Positions 10,463 through 19,662 of a stretch of 64,000 bases of DNA are shown here, in pieces. A program made the translations under genes and the position numbers. Source of the stretch: Helicobacter pylori Shi112 (GTDB lineage: Bacteria > Campylobacterota > Campylobacteria > Campylobacterales > Helicobacteraceae); the NCBI RefSeq assembly GCF_000277405.1, contig NC_017741.1, positions 806,001-870,000 on the forward strand. Direction: 5' to 3'. How positions within the stretch are numbered: the stretch's first letter is position 1; every line of letters begins with the position of its first letter. The notes under the pieces are model-generated. The model made no database searches. It was not told where the DNA came from and saw nothing but the letters and a program-made list of their open reading frames with translations.

Positions 10463-11584
10463 ATGTTTTCTAAATCCTTAGAAGCCCTACACCATGCCAA
10501 ACGATACCGCAAAAGAGAATTGTTTGACCCTTTATTGAAAGATTACGCTTCTAATGATTATTTGGGTTTGAGCGTTAAAAAAGATTTGCTTCAAAACGCT
10601 TTTAACAAGCTCCAATCCTTTGACGCTCATTCCCCCAAGGCTTCCATGCTAGTGAATGGCTACCACCCTTTGCATGCAGAATTAGAAGAACGATTAGCGG
10701 ATTTGTTGGGGTTTGAAAGTGCTCTTTTAGTGGGGAGTGGTTTTTTGGGCAATCTGGCTTTAATAGACGCCCTTTTAGTCAAAAACGCCCTCTTATTCAT
10801 GGACGAACACTACCATGCAAGCGGGATTTTTAGCACCAAAGCCAAGCCTAATCAAGTGGTTTTTTTCTCGCACAATGACTCTAAAGATTTGCAACAAAAA
10901 CTCTTTAACGCCCCTAAAAATAAACTCAAATTCATAGCCATTGAGGGGGTTTATTCTATGGATGCGAGCGTCGCTCCTTATGATTTTTATGCAATCACTC
11001 AAGAAATTCCTAACGCTTTTTTAATCGTTGATGAAGCCCATAGTTTTGGGACTATCGGCGAGAATTTGTTGGGTTTTTTAGAATATTATCGCATCAAAGA
11101 AAAAGAAAAAATCATTAAACTCAGCACTTTCTCTAAAGCGCTTGCGAGCTATGGGGCGTGTATTTTAGCCCCCTTACAAATCATAGAATTTTTAACCAAT
11201 CGCGCTAAAAGCGTGATTTACACCACCGCTTTAAGCCTGTTAGACACCGCTTTAACTTTGGCTCATTTAGAATACTTTATCGCGCAAAAACAAGAATTAA
11301 AAAATGAGCTTAGCAAACACCAACAGATTATTTTTGAAACCTTAGGTATTAGAACGCCCACAGGATTTTTCACTTTAGAATTTGAAAACAATCTTGCTCT
11401 TTTAAACGCCCATCGTTTTTTGAAAGAAAAGGGGTTTTTAGTAGGAGCTATCCGCCCCCCCACGGTTTCTAAACCCCTTTTACGAGTCTCTTTATCCCTT
11501 AAAAACAGCTTACAAGACACTAAAGAGCTTGCGAACACCCTTTTAAATTATTCTAAAATACAATCTTCTTTTAAGAGTGATTAA
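10463..11584 (+). CDS. bioF: 8-amino-7-oxononanoate synthase / 2-amino-3-ketobutyrate CoA ligase family (BioF/Kbl)
   Basis: PLP-dependent alpha-oxoamine synthase. In the biotin pathway it would condense L-alanine with pimeloyl-ACP or -CoA to 7-keto-8-aminopelargonate. The 373 residues carry the fold-type I hallmarks: NDYLGL near 32, a Gly-rich VGSGFLGN, the FIAIEGVYSMDA region, VDEAHSFGTIGE (PLP-ring Asp and His) and the PLP Lys in TFSKALASYG (about residue 225). Older annotations call the same gene kbl; family membership does not separate the two. It starts 23 bp after tlpD, and the PBP1A gene begins at once after its stop. Confidence 0.85.
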   Translation: MFSKSLEALHHAKRYRKRELFDPLLKDYASNDYLGLSVKKDLLQNAFNKLQSFDAHSPKASMLVNGYHPLHAELEERLADLLGFESALLVGSGFLGNLALIDALLVKNALLFMDEHYHASGIFSTKAKPNQVVFFSHNDSKDLQQKLFNAPKNKLKFIAIEGVYSMDASVAPYDFYAITQEIPNAFLIVDEAHSFGTIGENLLGFLEYYRIKEKEKIIKLSTFSKALASYGACILAPLQIIEFLTNRAKSVIYTTALSLLDTALTLAHLEYFIAQKQELKNELSKHQQIIFETLGIRTPTGFFTLEFENNLALLNAHRFLKEKGFLVGAIRPPTVSKPLLRVSLSLKNSLQDTKELANTLLNYSKIQSSFKSD

Positions 11585-13564
11585 ATGCTAAAAAAGATTT
11601 TTTATGGTTTTATCGTTTTATTTTTGATTGTCATAGGGTTATTAGCCATTCTTATCGCTCAAGTTTGGGTAACCACAGATAAGGATATTGCTAAAATTAA
11701 AGATTATCGCCCGGGCGTCGCTTCACAGATTTTAGACAGAAAAGGGCGTTTGATCGCTAATATCTATGATAAGGAATTCCGTTTTTATGCGCGTTTTGAA
11801 GAAATCCCCCCACGATTTATTGAAAGCCTTTTAGCGGTAGAAGACACCCTCTTTTTTGAGCATGGGGGGATCAATTTAGACGCTATCATGCGCGCTATGA
11901 TTAAAAACGCTAAAAGCGGTCGTTACACCGAGGGGGGTAGCACCCTAACCCAACAACTCGTTAAAAACATGGTGCTCACACGAGAAAAAACCCTAACCAG
12001 AAAACTCAAAGAAGCTATCATTTCCATACGCATTGAAAAAGTCTTAAGCAAAGAAGAAATTTTAGAGCGCTATTTGAACCAAACTTTTTTTGGGCATGGG
12101 TATTATGGCGTCAAAACCGCAAGTTTAGGGTATTTTAAAAAACCCCTTGACAAACTCACGCTTAAAGAAATCACCATGTTAGTCGCCTTGCCTAGGGCTC
12201 CGAGTTTTTATGACCCTACCAAAAATTTAGAATTTTCACTCTCTAGGGCTAATGATATTTTAAGGCGGTTGTATTCTTTAGGTTGGATTTCTTCTAACGA
12301 GCTCAAATCCGCTCTCAATGAAGTGCCAATTGTCTATAACCAAACTTCCACGCAAAATATCGCTCCCTATGTCGTGGATGAAGTGTTGAAACAATTGGAT
12401 CAATTAGACGGGTTAAAAACTCAAGGCTATACCATAAAGCTCACGATAGATTTGGATTACCAACGCTTAGCGTTAGAGTCCTTGCGTTTTGGGCATCAAA
12501 AAATCTTAGAAAAAATCGCTAAAGAAAAGCCAAAAACTAACGCCTCTAATGAAGATGAAGACAACTTGAACGCTAGCATGATAGTTACAGACACAAGCAC
12601 CGGTAAGATTTTAGCTTTAGTGGGGGGGATTGATTATAAAAAAAGCGCTTTCAATCGCGCCACGCAAGCCAAACGGCAATTTGGGAGTGCAATCAAGCCC
12701 TTTGTGTATCAAATCGCTTTTGATAATGGCTATTCCACGACTTCTAAAATCCCTGATACCGCGCGAAACTTTGAAAATGGCAATTATAGTAAAAACAGCG
12801 AACAAAACCACGCATGGCACCCTAGCAATTATTCTCGCAAGTTTTTAGGGCTTGTAACCTTGCAAGAAGCCTTGAGCCATTCGTTAAATCTAGCCACGAT
12901 CAATTTAAGCGATCAGCTTGGCTTTGAAAAAATTTATCAATCTTTAAGCGATATGGGGTTTAAAAACCTCCCTAAAGACTTGTCTATTGTGTTAGGGAGT
13001 TTTGCTATCTCACCGATTGAAGCGGCTGAAAAGTATTCTTTATTTTCTAATTACGGCACCATGCTCAAACCCATGCTCATTGAAAGCATCACTAACCAAC
13101 AAAACGATGTCAAAACTTTCACGCCCATTGAAACCAAAAAGATCACCTCTAAAGAACAGGCTTTTTTAACCCTTTCAGTGCTGATGAATGCGGTAGAAAA
13201 TGGCACAGGGAGTTTGGCTCGCATTAAAGGTTTAGAAATCGCCGGTAAAACCGGGACTTCCAATAATAATGTGGATGCCTGGTTCATTGGCTTTACCCCC
13301 ACCTTACAAAGCGTGATTTGGTTTGGGAGGGACGATAACACGCCTATTGGCAAAGGAGCGACAGGAGGCGTTGTGAGCGCACCTGTGTATTCGTATTTCA
13401 TGCGTAATATTTTAGCGATTGAACCTTCTTTAAAAAGAAAGTTTGATGTCCCCAAAGGCTTGCGTAAAGAAATCGTGGATGAAATCCCCTACTATTCAAC
13501 CCCTAATTCCATCACCCCCACCCCCAAAAGAACAGGCGATAGCGAAGAACCCTTATTGTTCTAA
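11585..13564 (+). CDS. pbp1A: Class A penicillin-binding protein 1A
   Basis: Bifunctional peptidoglycan polymerase: glycosyltransferase plus DD-transpeptidase. The 659 residues have an N-terminal membrane anchor (about 5-27). The GT51 domain shows VEDTLFFEHGGI (catalytic Glu near 86) and GGSTLTQQLVKN. The transpeptidase domain has SxxK as SAIK near 367, SHSLN as SxN near 433 and KTGTS near 553. In H. pylori, substitutions around the SxN and KTG motifs of this protein confer amoxicillin resistance. The motifs themselves are intact here. The start codon directly follows the bioF-like stop. Confidence 0.95.
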   Translation: MLKKIFYGFIVLFLIVIGLLAILIAQVWVTTDKDIAKIKDYRPGVASQILDRKGRLIANIYDKEFRFYARFEEIPPRFIESLLAVEDTLFFEHGGINLDAIMRAMIKNAKSGRYTEGGSTLTQQLVKNMVLTREKTLTRKLKEAIISIRIEKVLSKEEILERYLNQTFFGHGYYGVKTASLGYFKKPLDKLTLKEITMLVALPRAPSFYDPTKNLEFSLSRANDILRRLYSLGWISSNELKSALNEVPIVYNQTSTQNIAPYVVDEVLKQLDQLDGLKTQGYTIKLTIDLDYQRLALESLRFGHQKILEKIAKEKPKTNASNEDEDNLNASMIVTDTSTGKILALVGGIDYKKSAFNRATQAKRQFGSAIKPFVYQIAFDNGYSTTSKIPDTARNFENGNYSKNSEQNHAWHPSNYSRKFLGLVTLQEALSHSLNLATINLSDQLGFEKIYQSLSDMGFKNLPKDLSIVLGSFAISPIEAAEKYSLFSNYGTMLKPMLIESITNQQNDVKTFTPIETKKITSKEQAFLTLSVLMNAVENGTGSLARIKGLEIAGKTGTSNNNVDAWFIGFTPTLQSVIWFGRDDNTPIGKGATGGVVSAPVYSYFMRNILAIEPSLKRKFDVPKGLRKEIVDEIPYYSTPNSITPTPKRTGDSEEPLLF

Positions 13565-13566
13565 GC

Positions 13567-14145
13567 CTACATGGCTATAGGGACTTTAACATCTCCGTAA
13601 TTGATAGAATCTTTAAAGATTTCTTCCACTTTAGAAACAAGGACACTCACCGCTTGATTGTCTAAGGACATTTTATGCAACCCTTCGCTCAAAGCGTCCT
13701 TATCAAAAGAACGCGCGCGCACTAACGCAAACACTTCCTCATTGTTAGGATTGATATAAATCCCTAAACGATCCACATTCATCAAGCTGTCAAAAATGGG
13801 CTGTGTCATTTGGATAAACATCTCATTAGTGATCTTTTGCTTGATGCGATTGGATTTGGAAAGGTAAGCCTCTTTGAGTTTATGCACGATATTTTGCGCC
13901 ACTCTTATTGTCGCTCTTTTGGTAGCGATTTTTTCTATCTCTTCAGTTGCCTTACCATCCACAATGTGCGAGCTATCCACCCCTTGGGTGATATACTGGC
14001 TGCGATTTTGCAACATCCAATAAGGCACATCTTGTAAAAAAGAATTTCTTTGTGAAGTGTTTGGGCAAGTGCAAGCTTGCAACATCAAAACACCCAATCC
14101 GCATAAAAACAATTGCTTGCTTTTTAAAAAAGGTTTTTCTAACAC
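13567..14145 (-). CDS. tipA: TNF-alpha-inducing protein Tipalpha (secreted)
   Basis: Secreted homodimeric virulence protein reported to enter gastric cells, bind nucleolin and induce TNF-alpha. The likely start is a GTG at 14145 (VLEKPF), giving the usual 192 residues; the frame stays open 20 codons further to an ATG at 14205, but those codons do not look like a signal. The export signal contains LMLQACTC, and Cys25 and Cys27 are the residues that form the dimer disulphides. It ends tail to tail with PBP1A, with only 2 bp between the stops. The symbol is informal (Tipalpha, HP0596). Confidence 0.88.
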   Translation of the reverse strand: MLEKPFLKSKQLFLCGLGVLMLQACTCPNTSQRNSFLQDVPYWMLQNRSQYITQGVDSSHIVDGKATEEIEKIATKRATIRVAQNIVHKLKEAYLSKSNRIKQKITNEMFIQMTQPIFDSLMNVDRLGIYINPNNEEVFALVRARSFDKDALSEGLHKMSLDNQAVSVLVSKVEEIFKDSINYGDVKVPIAM

Positions 14146-14261
14146 GCTATCCCCTTTGATTTTGATTTTACAGAGTGTAACACAAATCTTTAAGATTTTA
14201 AACAATAATTGGGTAAAAAATAAAATGATTAAAACCTTATTTAAAAAATCAACACGCAGTT

Positions 14262-14577
14262 AAGCATTAGAATAAGCCGGGTTCTGTCAATGGATGGCCA
14301 TTTATCTGGGAAATATTTTGCAATATTCCTCAAGCGAAGCGTGTATCAATTTAGACTTACCATGCGCTTCTTGCTACAAATTGGGTTTGCCCAAACAAGC
14401 TAAATTGCTTTAGCTCTGGTGGGCTCTTACCCCACCCTTTCACCCTTACCTTAAAAAGGCGGTTTGCTTTCTGTGGCACTTTCCCTTAGCTTACGCTAGC
14501 CATCCGTTAGATGGAATTTTGTCTAATGTAGCCCGGACTTTCCTCTATTCTAAAATAGCGACCATCTTCTAATGCGT
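14262..14577 (-). ncRNA. rnpB: RNase P RNA (M1 RNA)
   Basis: Catalytic RNA of RNase P. On the minus strand it shows the universally conserved GAGGAAAGTCCGGGC near the 5' end and GACAGAACCCGGCTTA near the 3' end. The ends pair as helix P1 (GCATTAGAA with TTCTAATGC), which fixes the limits at about 14577 and 14262. About 316 nt is a bacterial type A length. Ends are good to a few bases. Confidence 0.92.
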
Positions 14578-14610
14578 TAATATATTAGAAAAAAGTAGCT
14601 TTAAAAGAGT

Positions 14611-16083
14611 TTAAAAATTAAGAGTATAGAGAATATTTTTATGATTCTCATAACTCACAAGGATAAGCTCATTATCCCTAAACCCTCCAGCGCTGATATT
14701 TTTAATCTCTTTAGGCAAGCCATAAACTTCAAGAATCTCTTCTTTTGTAGGGTTTATAACTAAAAGCGTGTTAAATTCCTTACTGAACGCATAAAGCTTA
14801 TTATCCTTTAAAGCTAGTGCGCTGATAACTAACTCGCTCAGTTTCCTTTTTTCTTTAAGTTTGGCATTGCCTAATTCAAGTAAAAACTCCCCATGCACCT
14901 GTTTGTCGCTATTAAGCATGGAGATGACAATCAAATCCTTATAACGCTTGTTAGGAGCGGTGATTAAATAAGTGAATTTAGCCCCTCTTCTTGCAGCGCT
15001 AACATAATAGTTTTTCGCCCTAGAAGTTTTCAAGCGGCTGCGTTCCACTTCATCAAAAGAGTTAGCCCCTTCTAAAAAATAAGGGAAGTTTTTAAGCGCG
15101 TTAGCGTTTTTGTTAGGAGTGATTTCTACGCTCGTTTTATTATTGCCCATGATCACAATGTTTTCATCTTCGTTAAAATCTGCCCCCACAAACGACCCCA
15201 CCGTCGCGCTATAATAGCTATCTAGCACCATATGGCTATGAATGGTTTTCAAATCGTTACCCACAAGATAAAGGCCTTGGTTTTCTGTGGTAAGGATCGC
15301 CTTGTCTTCATTGAAACTCAAATCCGTGATCGCTCCGTTCAGTTTTAAAAAAAGCTCTTCTTTTTTTCCAATCTCCAACGCTTTTGTAATTTCTAAAGGC
15401 GAACGCTCATAATCATTATCTTTAGGCAAAGCGCTCAATTTCAAAGGCTCACCCACATCTCTTCTGCCCAAAACGCTTCTTGGGAATTTCAAATGATTCC
15501 AATTTTCCATAGACCAGACAGATTCTTTTAAATTCCACGAGAAACGCACCGGATCGCTTTGCCCTATGTAAGGGAAAGGCCCGGTAGAGAAAAACGCTTG
15601 CACGGCGTTAGAACCCACCACAATAAAGAAAACATAAAAAGCGCTTTTTTGGAGCGTGTTTAATGGATAATCTTTAAAAAGTTGGGTATTAGGAGCAAAA
15701 AAGAGCAAAACCGCTAAAAGCACCACCACGCTAAAAAAGACAAAAAGCGCCCAAAACTGCGTGTGCAATCCCAAAATAGCGAGTGCAAAGCCCTGCCCCA
15801 CATCTTCTAATGCATGGCTACTGGTATGATAAAAGCTCTCATATAACCCGCTACTAGCCATGAGTAATAGCAAGGCGATGTATTTAGGCTTAAACCCAAA
15901 ACGCACCACCAAAAGCGCCACAGCCCCTATTAAAATCATGTTGATGCGTTGCACCCAGCAAAAAATGCAAGGCGAATCTTTCAAAACATAGCCAAAATAA
16001 AAATTCGCCAAACCCACAGGAAAGATTAAAATCCCTAAAATCGCCAAGGAAAAAAGATTATAAAATCGGGTTTCTTTATTCAT
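14611..16083 (-). CDS. dsbI: DsbB-family membrane disulphide oxidoreductase DsbI with C-terminal extension
   Basis: Inner-membrane protein that passes electrons from periplasmic dithiols to quinone. The 490 residues contain a DsbB-like membrane domain of about four to five helices (residues 1-170). The CxxC pair CIFC lies at 39-42, directly after the first helix. A long periplasmic tail of about 300 residues with repeating beta-strand pattern (propeller-like) is typical of the epsilonproteobacterial DsbI type and absent from E. coli DsbB. It follows a 54-residue membrane peptide gene by 8 bp, so the pair is probably one operon, with rnpB just downstream. Confidence 0.88.
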   Translation of the reverse strand: MNKETRFYNLFSLAILGILIFPVGLANFYFGYVLKDSPCIFCWVQRINMILIGAVALLVVRFGFKPKYIALLLLMASSGLYESFYHTSSHALEDVGQGFALAILGLHTQFWALFVFFSVVVLLAVLLFFAPNTQLFKDYPLNTLQKSAFYVFFIVVGSNAVQAFFSTGPFPYIGQSDPVRFSWNLKESVWSMENWNHLKFPRSVLGRRDVGEPLKLSALPKDNDYERSPLEITKALEIGKKEELFLKLNGAITDLSFNEDKAILTTENQGLYLVGNDLKTIHSHMVLDSYYSATVGSFVGADFNEDENIVIMGNNKTSVEITPNKNANALKNFPYFLEGANSFDEVERSRLKTSRAKNYYVSAARRGAKFTYLITAPNKRYKDLIVISMLNSDKQVHGEFLLELGNAKLKEKRKLSELVISALALKDNKLYAFSKEFNTLLVINPTKEEILEVYGLPKEIKNISAGGFRDNELILVSYENHKNILYTLNF

Positions 16084-16091
16084 GCATCCCC

Positions 16092-16256
16092 CTATAAATT
16101 CATATTAGGCAAAACGCTAGAGCTGTGGGCTATAAAAATAATAAGCTCCACCAACCACACCACAATCAAAATCCCAAACGCCCAATTTTCTTTTTCAGGC
16201 TTTTTAAACGCCATCAAAACAGCGGTTAGACTTAAAAGCAGTCCTAAAAACTCCAT
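16092..16256 (-). CDS. 54-residue membrane protein upstream of dsbI (DUF5993-like)
   Basis: A small gene with an ATG at 16256, an AAGGA ribosome site and a TAG stop 8 bp before dsbI. The peptide begins MEFLGLLLSLTAVLMAF, a first membrane helix. A short charged loop (KKPEKEN) and a second helix (WAFGILIVVWLVELIIF) follow, ending HSSSVLPNMNL. Small two-helix proteins of the DUF5993 type are found beside dsbI-like genes in relatives and are thought to act with DsbI (in Campylobacter a short upstream gene, dba, plays this part). The family name is from memory, not from a search. Confidence 0.72.
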   Translation of the reverse strand: MEFLGLLLSLTAVLMAFKKPEKENWAFGILIVVWLVELIIFIAHSSSVLPNMNL

Positions 16257-16398
16257 GCCATTCCTTAAAATTTTCGTAGGATTATACTCAAAAACAAACT
16301 ATTGGATAAATAAAAAATATCTAGTGGATAACTTTTGAGAGAATTATTTTAAGGGAGAAAGCCCTAGTTATCCATATTTGATTGAAACAGAGCCAATT

Positions 16399-18177
16399 TT
16401 ATGATTTCTTTTTTAACTTCCCATAGATTTTTTTAATTAGAGATAATATTTTAAACAATCTCTCTTGCTTGTTTGTCCTAAGGCTTCTTTTTAATATGCC
16501 ATAACTTTGTGAAGGTTTTAAAATACAAGACAATAAAGAAACATCGTTGCAAAACAAGGGCAGAGCGTTTTTATGCGTTGCATCTGGAAGAAAATAAATT
16601 TGTTTAAATTGCTCTTGATCTTGAATACTAGGATGATCAATAAAGAAATTGACCCACTTTATCACATCATGAATGTCTAAAGAAATTTGACTTTCTTTAA
16701 AATATAAAGCATATCCAACAGCCCCTTCTACTATTTTTTCATAAGCTTTAGAGCGGTGTTTTTCGCAAGATGAAACATTTTTTTGATAAATTGGAACGCC
16801 ATTTTCTACATTTAAAATGGGGTATTCAGGGCTTGTTAGCAAAAACTCCATAAAATCCCAATTATGAAAATAAATGGATTTAGGGTGTGAAAAAGGTAAG
16901 AAACTCACGCAATCATGATTTAAAATTCTTAAGAGATCCACATAGCATCCAAAAACTTCTTTATTCAAAGCTTTTTGTATTAACTCTTGCGAAGAGTAGC
17001 CCAAAGTAATCGTATCTACAATAGCGATATTTCCCTCTAAATTTAATGAAGACAAGTATTTTCTGTAATTATCTAAACATTTTAACGCTAAATGGCGGCA
17101 ATGTTCAAAGTTACTATATATATATATATATGCTTGTTGGTTAGTGGTGATTTGCTTCTTTTTAATTTCTTCTTCGCCTTCTAAAATACGCAAAATTTCC
17201 AAACTCTCGCCCTCTATGACTTCTAAAAATACCGCTTTTTTTAAAATTCTGGGAGCATAGACATAAGTAGTTTTATATGAATTTGGATATAAAATATTAA
17301 AAATTTTTTGCAATAAATAACCATCTCGTGCAACAAACACTAAAGTATCAATATTTCTTTTATGAATCTCTTTATAGATAAACTGGCAATAAGCAATGGC
17401 TACAATTCCTGCCTGCATCGCTCCCAAAAGAAACCAATAATCAAACTTTTCATGTTTTTGAATATAATTTTTATAAAAAACGCATAAAGATCCTAAAATA
17501 AAGCTTTGTGCAACACTAGTTGGACTAAATGTTTGGTATTTAGGAAAAATTTCTTCAAATTGTTTCAACACGCTTTTTCTAAATAGCGTTGCTATACCTA
17601 AACTTTTAGGCATAGCGTCATCTGCCCAAGAATTATCACCAACATGCAACATTTGTGTGTGAGTAATATTTTCTTGTTTTAAAACATGTTTAAACAAATC
17701 CTTTGAATGTTTAGTAAGCATTATATGGCTACTAAGATAGAAATTTGTATAACCATCAAAACCCTTAGAAATTAAAATATCTTCAAGGACCTCTAAAGGT
17801 AAATACATATCTGATACAATAATCACTCTCTTATTGTTCTCTTTAGCGAAACGATAGAGTTCTAACATCTCTAAGTTTGGAATAAGCATCTCTTTTTCAG
17901 TGGCAATTTCTACTTCCTTATATGAATGAAACTCTTTTGGAATTTGATGATAAATTTCATCTAGAGTAATGTCTTGTTCTTTACTGATTTTTCTAGATTG
18001 CATTTCTGCTAAAATCCTTGCTTGACAAAAACCTTTAATATCATATTTAGTCTCAATATACAAAAATAAATCTGTGGGTTTAATGAAAGGTCTTAAAAGA
18101 AGGGTATCAAAAATATCAAAAGAAATCACATCGTATTTTAAAATCTCACTTTTTGCCCCATCCAAAAATTTGTGCAT
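16399..18177 (-). CDS. HAD-superfamily protein of the COG5610 type, probably phase-variable
   Basis: Large cytoplasmic protein of 592 residues. The N-terminal third is a HAD hydrolase domain: motif I SFDIFDTLLL (about 19-28), motif II IIVSDMYLP (about 119-127) and motif IV HVGDNSWADDAMPK (about 178-191). The remaining 390 residues include a second DxD-like element, VFVARDGYLLQKIF (near 280), and resemble the C-terminal part of COG5610 proteins found with surface-polysaccharide genes. I cannot name the substrate. The gene lies between dsbI and oorC, where some H. pylori strains carry type III restriction-modification genes. It looks more AT-rich than its neighbours. An A13 tract next to its -10 box and a coding (TA)8 tract suggest on/off switching. 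Confidence 0.75.
   Translation of the reverse strand: MHKFLDGAKSEILKYDVISFDIFDTLLLRPFIKPTDLFLYIETKYDIKGFCQARILAEMQSRKISKEQDITLDEIYHQIPKEFHSYKEVEIATEKEMLIPNLEMLELYRFAKENNKRVIIVSDMYLPLEVLEDILISKGFDGYTNFYLSSHIMLTKHSKDLFKHVLKQENITHTQMLHVGDNSWADDAMPKSLGIATLFRKSVLKQFEEIFPKYQTFSPTSVAQSFILGSLCVFYKNYIQKHEKFDYWFLLGAMQAGIVAIAYCQFIYKEIHKRNIDTLVFVARDGYLLQKIFNILYPNSYKTTYVYAPRILKKAVFLEVIEGESLEILRILEGEEEIKKKQITTNQQAYIYIYSNFEHCRHLALKCLDNYRKYLSSLNLEGNIAIVDTITLGYSSQELIQKALNKEVFGCYVDLLRILNHDCVSFLPFSHPKSIYFHNWDFMEFLLTSPEYPILNVENGVPIYQKNVSSCEKHRSKAYEKIVEGAVGYALYFKESQISLDIHDVIKWVNFFIDHPSIQDQEQFKQIYFLPDATHKNALPLFCNDVSLLSCILKPSQSYGILKRSLRTNKQERLFKILSLIKKIYGKLKKKS
17115..17130. repeat. Dinucleotide (TA)8 tract inside the HAD-family gene
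   Basis: Eight uninterrupted TA units inside the coding region, translated as AYIYIYS. Gain or loss of one unit shifts the reading frame, a classical slipped-strand switch. Confidence 0.85.
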
Positions 18178-18203
18178 ACAAGAATCCTTTGTAAAATTTG
18201 AGC

Positions 18204-18225
18204 ATTATATCATTTTTTTTTTTTT
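18204..18225 (-). promoter_or_regulatory. Promoter of the HAD gene with A13 tract
   Basis: On the minus strand TATAAT (18204-18209) lies 27 bp upstream of the ATG, preceded by TGA and then a run of 13 A (18213-18225). Changes in run length would alter spacing upstream of the -10 box. Confidence 0.6.
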
Positions 18226-18285
18226 CAAAAATACAAGAAAAGGGGGAAAGCTATAGCTAAAGAAATGAGATAAGGAGTTACCCCC

Positions 18286-18840
18286 TTATTTTTTCAAAGC
18301 TTCTAAAGCATGTTTTTTCCCAATTTCAAAGGCTTTTTTGTTGGTGTCAGCGACTTTTGCAGGGACTTTTTTAAGCATGGTGTCTAGCACGATATTTTCT
18401 TCTACGCATTTGGTAAGCTCCACGGTAATGGCTAACGCTACCACAGATTGCGTGATGATGTTACCCACTTCATCTTTAGCGATACTGATAATGGGGATTT
18501 TATAAATTTGATACTTTTCTTCATCTTCTTTGGTGGGGGTTACCAGATTGGGATCAATGACAACGATACCGCCTTGTTTAATATCGCTTTTAAACTGGTT
18601 GTAGCTGATTTGAGCGACTGAAAGCATGAAATCAATCTCGCCCTCTTTAGCATAGGGGAAAATAATTTCATCTTTGTCTAGCAAAATATCCACCTTAGTA
18701 GGCCCCCCGCGCACTTGCGAAGTGTAAGTGGAAGTCTTAGTGCCATAGCCCCCACTCACAATCTTAGCTTCAGCTAAAATCTCTCCTGCTAACAGCACGC
18801 CTTGCCCTCCAACGCCCGTAAATCGTAATTGCGCTTCCAT
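18286..18840 (-). CDS. oorC: 2-oxoglutarate:acceptor oxidoreductase, gamma subunit
   Basis: Gamma chain of the four-subunit CoA-acylating 2-oxoglutarate oxidoreductase, which replaces the 2-oxoglutarate dehydrogenase complex in H. pylori. The 184 residues begin with the family signature FTGVGGQGVLLAGEILAEA. Its ATG overlaps the last base of the oorB stop, the tight coupling expected in a complex. It is last of the minus-strand operon oorD-oorA-oorB-oorC. Confidence 0.93.
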   Translation of the reverse strand: MEAQLRFTGVGGQGVLLAGEILAEAKIVSGGYGTKTSTYTSQVRGGPTKVDILLDKDEIIFPYAKEGEIDFMLSVAQISYNQFKSDIKQGGIVVIDPNLVTPTKEDEEKYQIYKIPIISIAKDEVGNIITQSVVALAITVELTKCVEENIVLDTMLKKVPAKVADTNKKAFEIGKKHALEALKK

Positions 18841-19661
18841 TATTGTTTTCCTTGTGCTTTTTCAATGATTTCTTGATACGCTTCGCAATATTCTTTCCTG
18901 TCTGTGTCATGTTTTAAAACGCCTGTAGGGAATTTATCCACCCTTTCTTCAGGGCTCATGGCTTCAAATTGGCGTTTGCTCACTAATCGGCTTTCCATCC
19001 ATTTTAGCATTTGAGACGCTTCGCCCATTTTATTCTTACGCCCTAAATTGATATGGCAATTACTATGGACATCAAAGAAGCTAAAGCCCTTGTGCGTAAA
19101 ACCTTCTTTAAGCACTTTTTCTAATTTTTGAGGGTCTAAAACGCTCTCTCTAGCCACAAAACTCGCCCCTGCAGCGGTGGTTAAAGCGCATGGGTCAAAT
19201 TGGTTATCAATATTCCCCCATTGAGCCGTAACCGTCCACATGCCATTAGGCGTGGTGGGCGAAGTCTGAGAATTGGTCAAACCATAAATGAAATTATTCA
19301 CTAAAATAAAATTCAAATCAATGTTTCTTCGGCATGCATGCATGGTGTGATTGCCTCCAATAGCAAAGCCATCGCCATCGCCAGAAACCACGATCACATG
19401 CTTACTAGGGTTAGCCATTTTAATCCCTGTCGCATACGCTACAGCCCTACCATGCGTGGTATGAACGGTGTTGCAATTCACATACGAACTCATGCGCCCG
19501 CTGCAACCAATCCCGCTCACCAAACACACATCATCCATTTTCCAGCCTAAAGCGTCAATCGTGCGGATAATGGATTTCAAAATCACGCCATCGCCACAGC
19601 CCCAACACCACAAAGTGGGTATTTTATCCACACGCAAATATTCATCATAATTAAACGCCAT
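18840..19661 (-). CDS. oorB: 2-oxoglutarate:acceptor oxidoreductase, beta subunit (TPP-binding)
   Basis: Thiamine-pyrophosphate subunit of the OorDABC complex. The 273 residues contain the TPP/Mg motif VVSGDGDGFAIGGNH (near 92-106) closing with NNFIYGLTNSQTSPT. An N-terminal WCWGCGDG carries cysteines of the cluster-binding type. It starts 1 bp after oorA, in the order expected for oor/kor operons of epsilonproteobacteria. Confidence 0.94.
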   Translation of the reverse strand: MAFNYDEYLRVDKIPTLWCWGCGDGVILKSIIRTIDALGWKMDDVCLVSGIGCSGRMSSYVNCNTVHTTHGRAVAYATGIKMANPSKHVIVVSGDGDGFAIGGNHTMHACRRNIDLNFILVNNFIYGLTNSQTSPTTPNGMWTVTAQWGNIDNQFDPCALTTAAGASFVARESVLDPQKLEKVLKEGFTHKGFSFFDVHSNCHINLGRKNKMGEASQMLKWMESRLVSKRQFEAMSPEERVDKFPTGVLKHDTDRKEYCEAYQEIIEKAQGKQ

Positions 19662-19662
19662 T

